NCBI RefSeq assembly: GCF_964204645.1
Contig: NC_134029.1
Location: 22,648,450 to 22,712,449, forward strand
DNA length: 64,000 nucleotides
DNA from: Tubulanus polymorphus
Lineage: Eukaryota > Nemertea > Palaeonemertea > Tubulaniformes > Tubulanidae
Reading direction: 5' to 3'
The notes beneath the pieces were generated by a model. That model ran no database searches and was not told the origin of the DNA. It saw only the letters and a list, made by a program, of their open reading frames with translations. The position numbers were made by a program, and so were the translations under genes. This document shows, in pieces, positions 27,601 through 40,394 of the stretch; positions within the stretch are counted from its first letter, which is position 1; each line of letters begins with the position of its first letter.

Positions 27601-30600
27601 AACTTGAGTCTTGTCGGTTAAAAGAAAAAACTCCATGTCAGTGTGAAATTCTGAAATTTAAATCACAAATTTTTTCACATTTTTTATTTTATTTGATGTC
27701 TTTTTTAAATGTCGTTTTCGATGCTTAGCTTGTCTGCTTTTTCTCCTACTTGAATATTGTTGTAACCCCTTTGCTTCGCTGTTTGCGTCCACGTTATGTT
27801 TTTAACACGATCCCCAACTCACCAGCTTATTAAATTCACCAATTTGTGTGTTTCACTAAATATTCATATCGTAATTTTGTATTTTAAATGCACACACTAT
27901 CAAAACTTCATACAGACTATGAATTCTTGGTATTGCGTGCGATAAGCTTCCAGCTCAAGATTAAAATTGTCAACGTCCTACTCTAAGATAGGATGGTGTC
28001 TTAAGAGATAAACAGACCAGCTAAGATCCTGATGACTGAAAAACATTGTGAAAATGTTCGTTTCAGAAGATTGGTTGGTGACAATAATCCAGTCTTCGGA
28101 TAAAATAAAATATTTGTGGGATAGGTTTGTTCAAGGACGTTTGGGTAAACATCTGAAAGGTTGAAAATTTCGTCGAATGAATCTTGCGCTGGATACTTAG
28201 GAAATCTCGTGTGAAAAACCTCGACCATCGCCATATTTAAAAAAAAACAAGAAAGAAATATGACTTCAATTCGTCGATCGATTGTTTGTACGACTCGATC
28301 GTGAAGAAAAAATTACCAAATTTTATGACTACCCAAAGAAAGATGCATAAGAAACTTGTTGGACTTGAAATGTCCATTGACATTTGGTATTGCGATTAAA
28401 TTTACTTTGTTGGTTTTTCACATCGAGTTTTAGTACAATGATCACATTAGTTGAATTAGTGCACATGTATACATAGATGAAGAATCATGTGATTTGTCAA
28501 AATTGATGGATATCTTTTAGAACATTTTCGATCGCGTAGATTACCTTTAAGATGTCCTTTGTCCATCCTCCGATCTCGTTAAATGATTATTGATTCGTCT
28601 AATTTCAAAGAACAACATCAAATATCAGTAATCGATGCACATCATTAATTAGACATCATTTTAACACATTATGCACCTTTTTTACTGACACGATATACCA
28701 GTCTAGACGATGGCTTTGCCAGCAACTATATATTATGTTTTCTCAGCTAATCGTTCTAACGATACAAATTTACAACCGACTGAATAAGAGTATATCGAAT
28801 CGAGTGAATTTTCCGACGGATATTGACTATGAATTTATGAATTTATTTCAGTTATCCCTCATAACGGTACGCTGGTAGACGAAAGCGAACCGGTGACGAT
28901 ATCGTGCGATATGACCGAGTTGAACGGCGTATCGGTGCAGTTCGCTCGCGACGGCAAGATTCTAGAGACCGACGAACACTACAATTTCTCACCCATAAAT
29001 CAGTCGTTGACGTTCCTTAAACCAAGTAATTTTTGCATTTTCGTTCGAAAAAACAAACGATTGAACCGCCTTCGTTTAACGATGATCATCGTCGAAAACT
29101 GTTCGTTTTGAATTTTTCAGCGAGGAAAGATGTCGGTCCTTACGAATGTATATTCACCAATGATTTGATCAAGTCGACCGGAAAGGAAAGCATCAACGGC
29201 ACTGTATTTTTATTAGGTAAAATATAACCATATTCTAGCAAATAATTAGTAGTAAACCTTAGGTTGATTTGTCCCTTCTCAGGCCGTTCTACAATGTGTT
29301 GAACTATTCTCTCAAATCATCACCCCCGAACCCTTGATATTAAACATAATTGCTAAAACTTTTCAAGAATGACGACTATTGTAACATTGCTTATTGTTAA
29401 AAAAGAAAGATTATTTCAAAGTCTACAACGCAAGCAGTAAATTCCCTACGTAAATTTAATAAACAAAGTTGCGTACATAAAAAAAAAAATGAATATAAGT
29501 TTGATGTGCAGCTGCAGTAGTCAAATTCAAAGTCTATGAAATTTCTGCGCTTTTTGGTCTTAAAACACCTCTTTGAAAGATATCAATTTAGAATATATGC
29601 ACGCTATGTAGCATATATGAAAGACCCCCAATATCAATATGATTGAAACGTATTGATTTCTGAGGATGGTTAGAAGCATTCTACCTGAAAGTGTAACTCA
29701 GTACTCTGGGTCTTTTATACACAGCTCTTAGTAAATGCCTTTTTGAAAGTTTTAAACTGTTTATCCCATAACGCGGCAAACTTTTCTTCGATAGGAGGAC
29801 CATTTGTCGATAAATTCGAACGTCCGTCGAAGAACCTGGTCGAAGAAGACAGCACGGTGATTAACTGTAAAGTATTCGGTAAACCTCTGCCATCGATCAC
29901 CTGGTGGAAAGACGGAGTGAAACTGACCGTAAACGGCACGTTCAATTTCACCGCGTATCAAGGAGTTCCGAACGCGACTCTCGTTATGAAAGATCTGAAA
30001 CAGCACCATCGCGGCGACTACACGTGCGTCGCTGACATCGGTGGAATTTCAGCCAATGCGACTCTTCTTATTCGCGTAAAAGGTGAGAGTTGAAGGACTG
30101 AACTTTACACTACAATGTGGCTGGCCACTGATCTGGAAAACTCAAGGAATTGGAAAAATTGGAAATGTTGGCAAAAGCCTGGAAAACTCGGATATGCTAT
30201 CGACCACGCATTTCCATTCTTTATTATTCATGAAAAAAATTAATATTGCAACGTTTTGAATCTAGAAACTGTTCGCCTGCAGATTTTGTGTTCTAACGAG
30301 GAAAGCTCTGGGAATTTGTGTCGGGAAAGTGGCCACTCAGTGCAAGAAACGATTTTGGGAGTTTCTTCCTTCCTTTATACACAGATTATAATGAGAGATA
30401 TATGTCTCCCTGCCCCATCTGTGTACATCACAAATGGATGGCCCTTAGCAAGTGAACTCTTGATATTCTGATATCGTGATTTAACCTTAAATCTTCTATT
30501 TCAGACAAATATGCAGCATTGTGGCCTTTCCTAGGAATAGTAGCTGAAGTGGTGATAGTTTGCGCTATTATTTTCATTTATGAAAAGAGACGTGGAAAGC

Positions 30601-31387
30601 GTACCGATGACGATGATGTGCCACCTACAAAGTAAGCGGTCATTTTACGTAGTTAGATTTTCCCGTTCTCTACAAACATTCTGAATATATGTATATCGCA
30701 TATTTAGTCGATATGAGCCACGGTCTGTAGAGGGTTTTTATCAACGGCTATACTGAATAATGTATAAAGTCCGTCGAACTGATTTCGGTTAATTATAGCA
30801 TTCTTTTGTTGTCTGTTTATAAGTGTCGAATGTATTACGCATAGATATCGCGTATGTTGAAATACATATGCATAATCAGCTGTTTCCAAATGTTCATAAT
30901 AATTATTCAATGATTAATTCTAATTGAAAGCTCGACGTGTTTTGCTTCATCAAAATACCGTGAAATTCTGCTGATTTCACTTATATCTTTATGCTGAATG
31001 TATAATATAACCAGCCTAGTTCGGTTTCCACTGGGTTTAGTAAAAGCTATTGTGCAGTATGTGCTATTTTGAACTTTGTCACTGCAATGACGTCAACCAG
31101 ATTACCTACATACATACTGGTGCTGATATTTTTCTATGTAAACGGGTCAATCCATTTTGCATGAACAGTGAAGATCAATTCTGTGGTTTGGTTAAATTCT
31201 AATCCAGTCCAAGTTTCATAAACAAAGAACATACCCTTAGTTAAATTTGTTCTTCAGAATTGTGTAATATTTATAAAAAGTACATCAACTATATTTTTAG
31301 TGTTTATTATTTGTATTTTCTATTCTCAGGACCAACGCGCATGATGCAAAATCCGAAGAAGTTCGCCAACGCAACGTCAAAACATAA
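24608..31387 (+). CDS. Basigin/neuroplastin-like type I membrane protein with three Ig domains
   Basis: Cell-surface Ig-superfamily glycoprotein; family members chaperone monocarboxylate transporters and act in adhesion. Exons: 24608-24680, 26910-27212, 28852-29025, 29121-29216, 29795-30082, 30505-30631, 31330-31387 (372 residues). It has a signal peptide (YALLPVFVLASVCAGLGE), then Ig1 (DIICSG to GQYVCEST), Ig2 (TISCDM to GPYECIF) and Ig3 (VINCKVFG, TWWKDG, DYTCVAD). The membrane helix KYAALWPFLGIVAEVVIVCA carries the buried Glu typical of basigin/neuroplastin/embigin, followed by EKRRGKR and a short tail ending EEVRQRNVKT, matching the VRQRN tail of the family. Several NxS/T sequons are visible. 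Exons 2-5 all begin and end in phase 1, so Ig1 could be skipped as in vertebrate np55. I cannot choose between basigin and neuroplastin orthology. Confidence 0.93.
24681..26909. other. First intron of the basigin-like gene
   Basis: Large intron separating the signal-peptide exon from Ig1. It contains a short (TA)n run at about 26771-26792 and repetitive-looking text near 24890-25030. I see no additional exon. Long first introns often hold regulatory elements, but nothing specific can be identified. Confidence 0.5.
30110..30200 (+). repeat. Dispersed repeat fragment (GGCCACTG / GGAAAACTC family)
   Basis: CTGGCCACTGATCTGGAAAACTC and following TGGAAAA units are the reverse-complement counterpart of longer copies at about 50110-50335 and 53750-53965, which end ...GTTTTCCAGGTTTTTGGTAAAAT. 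Here only a decayed fragment is present, in the intron after Ig3. Confidence 0.45.
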
Positions 31388-32483
31388 GGAGACCTCAGTA
31401 ATGTGATGAAGTTTTTTTTGGACTGGACATAATAGATGAATATCAAGATCATCCGGGCTTTTAACCTTACATTATGAGAAAAATTGATAATAGAAATTTC
31501 ATTCGGAAAATTTAGGACGAATTTTGGATAACAATACTCACAGACGAACTTCGTGGTCTCACACAAGCTGAGATCATTTGTATATAAACACAATATATAT
31601 AAATGTATATTGCGCAAATTATTTTGCGTGTTTTTGAAATATGACTTCCATGTTTGTTTTTTTTCTATACATTGTAATAATACTAGTAGGCTGCATACAA
31701 AATAAGCGTGTTGTTATGCTCATCCAATATATATAGATAGGTATGATTGAATGTGTTGGATGCGCAAGTGAGTTTTTCTCTGTCTATGTACAGTACAGGA
31801 TTTGATTCTACTAGGCTAAACGACGGACACGGGTTCTTTGTGCAACTTGCTGTTGGGCACTGGATTATACAGTTAGTTCACTGTGAAAGTACTGGCCTTG
31901 ATTGTGTGTAAAAAGAATTTCTCAATAATACCAGTATTCATAACCGATTAGGCCAGTATTTTATTCCTGTGAAAAAGTGTTGCCTGCTAGCGCTTCAACC
32001 ATGGTTAGAAATGAACGTACGTGTAAAGACTTGATGCTAGTTTCTCCTTGGAATGAGGAAGCAATTTGATAATTCAAAATTTGGATCCTGACATTCAGAA
32101 TAGATTCTACTACAATGACCTCATGACTAAAACAAGTTTTATTTTTGATTTTACTGTCGAGGATCCTGTAGAATCTTTGAATCTAATGATTGGATAAATG
32201 ATCTCAGTATGTCTGCGTGATTGGTGATTAACTCTATCATTTACATTAATGAACATTTGTCGATAAACAAACATGCGCATGTTTGATACATATATGTATA
32301 TGCTTGATAGAAACATGTACATGTTTGATACGTACATGTACATGTTTTATGAAGTTTAAGAGCTTAACAAATATTTTTGGTTTAATTGATACAAAACAAA
32401 CAATATTTCAATTTAATGCATGCATATCGATTAATCTCTTAGTATCGATAGATTAGTGTATAAACAGCAGCTCTAAATGATAC

Positions 32484-32641
32484 AGTGGACACTCGTTATA
32501 ACAACCTCAGATTTAACAATATATCGGTTTATTGCAAACCTGGAATTTCGTCCGAAATAGGACGATTTATTGATTTCATACTGGATATAACGTACATATT
32601 TTCTCCCCTTGAGGTACGTTGTTTGAGGTTCCGCTATCACA
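32484..32641. mobile_element. Tigger-like MITE, copy B
   Basis: Starts CAGTGGACACTCGTTATAAC directly after a TA dinucleotide and ends with the inverted counterpart TTTGAGGTTCCGCTATCAC. The interior matches copy A at 81-249 in order and orientation (ACAATATATCGG..., TTTCATACTGGATATAAC). TA target and CAGTGGA termini fit Tc1/mariner-Tigger non-autonomous elements. A third, reverse and more decayed copy lies at about 55600-55745. Confidence 0.6.
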
Positions 32642-33831
32642 GGGTTGTGTTAAGTCTGCGATGTTCTACTCTTAATAATTTAAGTGTTTCTGTTTGTGAA
32701 AGATTATTTATCCAAAACGCTTTATTATTTAATAATTAGATTTTACCTACTTGGTATTATATTATAGGGCTTGCACATTGATATGTTTGTACTAAATAAT
32801 ACGGTGAAATTGACGTTCAATATTGAAATTGAGTGAACGATTTAATCAATGATTTGATTCATTCAGTGGCATCATCATCGTTATTTATGGGGTTTTATTT
32901 CGTATTTTATTATTATTGTATGACGATTAATTTTGACTAAAGAATTTCTGAAGGTGCCAGCGTTTATGTTGTCATTATGGAGTTATCAACGTTTTGCTTT
33001 TATATCATTATTCACTTTACGCAAGCATATTAAAGTTAAGTCTAACTATGTGTGATATGATATCTAGTTTAAGACCATTTGACTTCATGTAGATAGTTGT
33101 TGGGTAATCAATTGATTGAACGTTGATAGAAATCAAGATTTAAACACCAATAAAAAGAATCGCAATGTATATTCTGTTGAACCAACCGTTCTATGTAGTT
33201 AATGAATGTTATTCACTGAAGGGAAAAATCGCGCCCAGAATTTGGTAATTTATACACTGAGAACTAGATTTATGCATATATATGTTCATACTCTAGTGAA
33301 TCCTACTAAAAGGCCGCTATTCCATCTTTGTCGATCTTATAATACAAAGCTGTTTTGCGAAGTAACGTAGATATAGAACAATTGCTGATAATCGTTTTAT
33401 ACATAGTTGTGTAAGAAGAGAGTGAGCCGGGTGCTGGGTATCATCAGGATTGGCTGTCACATCGCCTTATCTGTAGTATGTGTATGCTGTCGAATGCTGC
33501 TACATAATAATAAAAGTTTTGTTGGAAATTTAATTCAAAATATGTTCGTTTATCTATTAGTCTCTTTGAATTAGGTAATCGATCGTTTCTACCTTTAGTG
33601 GATGAAGTAGATATGACTTAGAGACCCTCGCGACTGGTTCAACATACGCAGTGAGAATGACGTTTTATTGGGATTCGAACTCACTTATTTGACAATCCCA
33701 TAGCGACTGTGATTAAATATCGTAAACACAAGTAGTTGCGCAATGTCAGGAAGCGAGTTTTGTGATGGATTTTTGTTGTGTTATTGCGCCACTAGATGAC
33801 AATTAGCAGCGACATTTCTCTATATTTAGAT

Positions 33832-33838
33832 TATAAAG
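33832..33838 (+). promoter_or_regulatory. Possible TATA box for the 34013 gene
   Basis: TATAAAG followed after about 30 bases by a C/T-rich stretch, 181 bases before the ATG at 34013. Spacing suits a TATA promoter with a leader of about 150 bases. No other support. Confidence 0.35.
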
Positions 33839-34012
33839 GGCCCACTCAAGATTCCTCGCCTCTGCTTTCAGTTGATTTGAGCTTAGTTTAAGAGGAAAGT
33901 GTTTTTACTGTCCCAACTCCAATCACTTCCTTATTTATCGCACTATTTACCGCACTAAAACGTTGGTTTCAATTGATTTCTACATTATTTACTATTGACT
34001 GATTGATCGAAC

Positions 34013-37000
34013 ATGGCTGATGAGGAAGAAGGGATGCAAGATTTGATTAAGCTTCATCGTAATCGCCCGAACTATGCGAGAATGATATCATGGGAGTTGC
34101 TGGCAGAAGAACAGACTGAAGAATGTGAAACTGAAGGGATTGATGAAAAAGATTCAGGGGTGATGACTGGACTGATTTTTTCGGTGAGTGGTGCTTCCAT
34201 CCATGAGGTGGAGGTATGAACTGTCAGACGGTCGATGTAAGAAACAAACATTAGTATTCATTGAATTTTTCAGAAAAGCGACGCTGAATTTACATCTGGT
34301 GATGAGTATTTTTCTGCAACTGAAGGAATATCCGACCCTCGCGGGCGAGGAGGGGCTGCTCGGGATTCCGTTCCTGAACCCGCTCGCAGCGAACGTAAAT
34401 CGCAATCGAAAAAACGTCGCAAACAGAATAAACTTCGTCGCCTTCAAGAACACGAGTTTTCGGCGCCGTTCCAAGATATTCCGTCGGACATTCTGATAAA
34501 AGATGGCGACGATGTTCGGATCTATCGCAACGTGCCGTCGTTGTCAGAGTTATGTTTACACGTGTGTAATTTCGGTCGTATCGAAACAGTGCCGCCCGGA
34601 TTACGACCAGCTGTCCACACTTATAGACAAAAGAAAGCTTTTCAAAGTCGACATCTGAAATGGCTTCACAGTATCCTCGCGCACTTACAGAAAGAACACG
34701 AAGAAGAAAAGAAAAGACAGATGAAGAGTAAAAAAGAAAAGAATTTCGAAATCGGCATATGCGGCAGTATAGATTCTATTTGGAAGCCCTTTGAGGGAGA
34801 TGATGGATATGATTTCCCGATACGGGCAAATGTTTATTTGAGATCAGATACATTCCCGTATGATCCTTATCACTACAATGATTGGGTGCCTGAAAGTAAG
34901 GATATTTCGTGCATGATTATAATAACGATCTTTCTAATTCTCATGAGCTTGACAAATTTTTTTTCTGTGCGTCATTCGATTTGTAGTTTTAGGACAGTGT
35001 ATTGAACTTATGTTACCGAGCACTGTCAGACGCCGACACGCTTCCACCTCTAAAAAGCCGACCAATGATGAAGATATCCTCACTGAAGCGATAACAGCAG
35101 CTATTATCTCTGTGAAAATGGCTCTTATGAAGAGGTGATAATACTGTAGATGTGTCTGTAGCATATAATAATATGGTGGCCACGTCCCTGGAAATTAGGC
35201 CCAACAAGTATATTCAACAAGCCCATCTAATTATAAAAAGCTTACCACCAACGATTTGGTAACTAACTAGAATAATGATTACTTGTCAAATGTATATTTC
35301 TCAATACCACTACAGATATTTGTATATTTGGACTAAGCTTTTTTTTTAATGATAATTTAGGTATCCTGCGCTAATTAAAGATTTCTACCCGGTCGCTTTG
35401 GGATATGCTTTATGGAGTCGAGGTGTTATTTACGGAGCTGCTCAGGCGTTTATACTTGCGATTGAATCGAAGTCACCTGCTTTAAACCAAGGTGATCTAT
35501 CTGTAGCCGGTTTGATTTACGGTATATGATAAGGATGCACTATTTGTTGGTATGTTGCATAACAATGTTACGCATTAAATTTTTCAGAATCGAAAGGTTT
35601 TCTACATTGTGAAATCGGTAGAATGTATGCAATGTTTGGTGATCTGGAAGAAGCTGGTAGAAGCTTCATGGATACGGCATCTGTATCTGTGCTGAAGAAT
35701 GATGCCGAGCAAGCTTATGATGAAAGATACAGACCAGTTGGTTTTCTCTTACAAGCTTTAGTAACTGAATCAGGGTAATTGAATTAATATCTAAATTGTT
35801 TTGGAAAACATTTACAGTTTGGTAGATTTTCAGCTATTCTTAGTGGAAAATGCAATACCGGTATTGCTTTCCAGAACTCTCGATGAACACCGAGCTTTGA
35901 ACGTGAGATTGGCATGGAATAGTATGATTGAGAATGATTTCTATTTGATGTATGAAGATGAGGCTGGTAATTCACAGCACTCCTTTTATTATAACAATGG
36001 ACATAAGAATGTATTGTACGCACATGCTGCCAGTTCTCTGATCAAATATACAACAGGATACGCTGACAGTAAGTTGACTTAATCATCTACATTCTCTCAA
36101 TATATTCTATAAATGGCTCATTATTTTGTAGCCTCTTTTTGCCCTATCTCGTAGATGGTAAATTTGATATGGACGAATGGTTCCATAGCGTTACAAAACT
36201 GCTTCTGAAGTGGGCTGAAAGAAGTGCAGTGTTCAGATTTTATTTGACTTTCATCAACGCATTGAAAGGTCGAATACACGAATGTACACATCAATTTGAA
36301 TACTACAAAATGGAAAACATGTAAGCTTACGATATACTCTTGACTGAAGAGAAGGGAACAAATACGTACTTAATTCTTAATTGGTAAAATTGATTTGAAA
36401 ATCTGAATATAATTCTTTGTTTTAGATATGAAGGCTTCGATGGTAGTGTTTATTCTCCATCAGCTGCTTCTTCTGGAAATAGGATTTCAATAAATCCATG
36501 GCAAGCTGTTCTTGATCAAGCTGTAGAGCAAAAACGCACTATTCGTCCCATCAAGTTATTGTGGCGTAAGATGCTTGTATTACCAGCTCAATTAGATAGC
36601 ATTGAACATCTGTAAGTAACCATTATTTTGGAAGACAGTACCAGTACGATAGTCTGTTAAACTTTTTAAGACATTTTCAATAACACCATCTCTTTATTTA
36701 GCCCATCTGATCTTTGCTTAAACTTAATCGACATGCGACTGACCGAAGAAGGGCTTTTGACTGGTAATATCAGTTTGCATCGACCAGCATTACTGTCCAT
36801 ACATTTTGATCCATATACTGGGTACGTTTTTGGTCTGAATTTAGTTATTTAGTGCTTATTGGAATCGTCTGTTAGTTCCACTGATATGAATGCTGTTATA
36901 ATGAACTTACTTTCTTCATTATTACAGAAGACTCATTTTTCCCAGTATACCAGCACATAGTCAACCACTGCATGATTTGCCATATTTGTCATACTTTCAT

Positions 37001-39683
37001 GGCATGTCATATAGCGGTAAGCCATCATTCATATGTCCATTCGAAAAAACACCAGTGTTTGCAGTACAGATGACTAATTTTCGAAAAGAATTTGACGGTT
37101 TAAGCGTTGGGATGATTTTTTTCTTCAGAATATACGGGTCCTCTTTGGATAAGGTTGATTGAAAGTAGTAATTTCTCTTTTGATTTCTACTGCGTTGTAT
37201 CACTTGACTTTGGCCATCGAATTTCTAAGTGCATCGAACTGATTTGGTCGACTCCAGACGGACACAAAACGACGATTGATCTTCGAAAACTTTTGCGTCT
37301 CAAACAGAAAGAGGTATTCTATCGATATACAGAAAACCAAATCAATTGGAAATCGTTTTCAAGCACCAAATGTTCATGTATCAACCAAATTAATGGCTTT
37401 TTGTATACCTTTGTTTAGTGGAGTTTGGAAAAATTACAGAAAGCATGCTCAAAAGCGCTAAAACATTCGCCTTTCCGTCCTGACAATGAAAAATACCTTT
37501 TATCCCTCATTGAGGATAATTTTGAAAATGGTTGGTCATGTGCATTGAATGATATAAAAGTAGGTATTCTTAACCAATTTGCTCCTACATGGCACCTGTT
37601 TTCAAATGTAATCATTACTATTTTTTTTTTTCAGAACGTGGCAATGTTCCTGCCTAGCTTCGAGAAGGAGATATCTAATCCTAAGCTGTGCACGAAAGAG
37701 AAATTAAAACTAAAAAAGCAGTATCTTTCACGACACAGAAAACCGTTTAGCGCTTATTTACAAAGATGTGTAACCTACAGAACGAATCATATAGTTTTAA
37801 CCTTTAATATAGCCACTGTGGTTAGTTGATATCATGATTCTGCGATCGATTTACAGCCAAAACTTGTTCGGTGAATTTTGTATATCACGATCATCGCTTT
37901 TTCCAGATAATTGACTGTTCCTCGCCCGAAACTATGCAACAAATAATTGTGAAAGAAGATTTTGGAAGTGATTTTACGGGGCCTCCTACCACCCGAGTTC
38001 TAAACGATTTCGATACAAGTTGTCCATGGTCCGATATCTACTGCGTTCTAAGTGGTAATAAAAAAAGTGATACTGTGTAAGTATTGTTAAGGTACATGTA
38101 TACGAGAGATATTTACTAGGCTCTTGCACATGGCAGTTCATCTTAGTCTTTGAAATTTCAATCAAATGTTTTACAGATGTGAGATGTTTGACATTAGAGG
38201 TGACAGTTGGTCGGTGATGAAAGAGGTTGATCCTATCATATGTCATGGTTATGGTTGTATAAATTGGAAGGCTTGCATCAATAGTACAATCTATGGATGT
38301 TGCTCGAAGAATGAAAGTAACATGTACGTATCATGCATATCGAAAGTCGATTCGTTCTATTCTGCATTTGAACCTCGGATGTGTTACCAGTAAATGTTAG
38401 AACACTCGTGCTGAATTTGATAAGTTCCTGGTAATGATTGATAGTTTTACTTGTAGGGTGTTTGCCGCTAATAGAGATGGCTTACACACAAAAGCGTTTG
38501 TCGGTGATATCTGTGATCTTCGGCAAGTTGAAGATTTTTTCATCCTGGTGACGCAGAATGGATTTCATGTCATTGATCCGACATGGATCCAGGCAGCTCC
38601 AGTACACTGCACTGACTTCAGGTATGTATATTGACGAGGAATACTAGGGTTTAACTGTATCTTCACTGTCAAAGTCCATTTTTGCCCCAAATCTATTGGG
38701 TAGCATTCAAATCTTTTAATTCTCGTATTATTTTTATGATTTTCAGCAAACTGAGCATGAAGGTCGATACTGATGATATGTTGATTCAGAAACCTCAGCA
38801 TCATGAGATAACGGTAATAAATTCTAGATTGAAAAATCAATCGAGCAATCGAGTAATCAGTATGGGAATTGCCTGGTTTGGTCATGTTCTGTTGCTGGAA
38901 GCACCGTACGGAACCTCTTTGACATCAACGTAAGTAAATTACTTGATACTGATAGATTGATCATTGTGTGCCAGGTGAACAGTACATTTCAATTGTTTGA
39001 TTACTGAATTGAATATCGTTTCTAGTGATAAGAAATTGGAGGTAGATATTGTATTAGAAGTAAAGGTTGTCGGATATCCACGAGAATTATGCTTGATGCC
39101 TAATGAAGGTAAGACACTGATGTTGATGGTAATTCGGAGTTAGGTGCTACATCCAACATTTCTGTTATTTTCAGAAATATTGGAAAATTCAAGAAAAGTA
39201 TTTCAATTTGAATAATTTTTAAAGGCTGGGGTTAATTGGCACCTAGCAATTTTCGGTAAAATATTTCAGTATACCATAATTACGGAAATTTTCAGTCTCT
39301 GGAAAATATAACAGTTGATGGGGGCCAGGGTGACTTCGTAATTCCTGGGTTAGGGGTTTAGAGTGGGGTGATTACCTTGCACTAATTTATTAATTCTACA
39401 TTTGTTACATATCATTCCAGCTGGATTTCTAGTAACTACTACTCTAGTAGAAGACATGTTTGCAGAATTCTGGCAAGATCTTTATCAGTTTAACTACGAT
39501 GGTCAACTTTGTCGTGTTTTAACCGGTCTTGGAGGAGAAAGCTGTATGTTCAAAACTGTTTACTTGGAAGAAAATTGTCAACTGAAAAAAGACAACGATC
39601 AGTTTGGAAATGCTGGTTGGCATGTATATTTCTGTGATCACGCAGGTGCAATTGCTTGTTTTAATGCAAGCGACCGATTCTAA
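34013..39683 (+). CDS. Unrecognised large protein, 19 exons, about 1186 residues
   Basis: I do not recognise the family. Exons: 34013-34183, 34274-34895, 34993-35134, 35361-35491, 35588-35774, 35818-36068, 36132-36320, 36426-36611, 36702-36821, 36928-37016, 37129-37313, 37419-37559, 37635-37769, 37907-38076, 38177-38323, 38457-38621, 38747-38929, 39026-39108, 39421-39683. All borders are GT-AG with matching phases except exon 7, which needs one more base in the T run at 36136-36140. The N-terminus is acidic (MADEEEGMQDLIKLH), followed by a basic linker with SKKRRKQNKLRR. Residues about 300-420 look helical and TPR-like (YALWSRGVIYGAAQAF, GRMYAMFGDLEEAGRSF). The C-terminal half alternates short hydrophobic strands with WSDIYCVL and GNAGWHVYFCDH, suggesting a beta-propeller-like fold. 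AATAAA at 39706-39711 lies 23 bases after the stop. Confidence 0.75.
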
Positions 39684-39705
39684 ATTTAACTGAATTCGTG
39701 GAAGA

Positions 39706-39711
39706 AATAAA
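39706..39711 (+). terminator. Polyadenylation signal of the 34013 gene
   Basis: AATAAA 23 bases downstream of the stop codon at 39681-39683, giving an unusually short 3' UTR. No second hexamer is closer. Confidence 0.55.
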
Positions 39712-40262
39712 ACCGTTATAGTTAATTGACAAAATTAAGGTCTACATCCTGAAAATGAAATTTTCATGGAATGAATGCATTAAATAGAAGTTTGTACTGA
39801 TAAATCAATATTATTGAGTTGGTACTGAAACAAATGTATGTTCAAACCTTATATCAAGGAATGTACATGATTTTTGATGGATCAGAAATAGTATCTGTGA
39901 TATTTCAAATTATCATTTTATACACTTTGTTGATTTATAAAGCTTAAAGATTTTAACAAAGTTGAAGTTTCTAAGAATAAATTACATTTTCTTGATAATC
40001 GATGTGTGTTTTTCGATTATTTCTTTGCAAAATATTCTGCAACAGATTTATCATTCGTCGCTATTGAAAGGGGATGAGAAAAATTCCCACAGGATGAGAA
40101 AGATCTCAAATCAGTTAATCAACAGATTGCTTACCACGGAGTGTCACATTGATTCGTTCGCCATCTATCGTTAATGGACGGCATTACTAGATATCGGGTC
40201 CTGAAATACATGGTAATAGGAAAAACCCGTTTAGGCTAAACGCTATCATCAGAGAGCGAAAG

Positions 40263-40394
40263 ATGTTGGTGTTTTTAATGTTGATGGCTATTCTAAGCAA
40301 ATTTGGCTGTTGTTATTATCCAAAATTCCCAATTCTCGCAAAGACTGCTGTCACTCCGTATAAAACATGGAAAACTTACTACATCCCGATGAAG
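40263..40394 (+). CDS. PRCP: PRCP alternative first exon 1a
   Basis: ATG at 40263 opens a hydrophobic leader [17 protein letters not shown], then ends [12 protein letters not shown] with donor GTATGA after a complete codon. Joined to the exon at 41319 it reads into VDHFGW, the position where the mature S28 domain starts. Competes with exon 1b. Confidence 0.6.

Larger units (their letters stand above)
31388..34012. other. 3' UTR of the Ig gene and intergenic region
   Basis: Non-coding and AT-rich. AATAAA at 33509-33514 could end a long Ig-gene transcript, though closer signals are possible. The stretch 32313-32345 contains repeated ACATGTACATG palindromes. A Tigger-like MITE occupies 32484-32641. 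TATAAAG at 33832-33838 may be the TATA box of the downstream gene starting at 34013. Confidence 0.45.
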
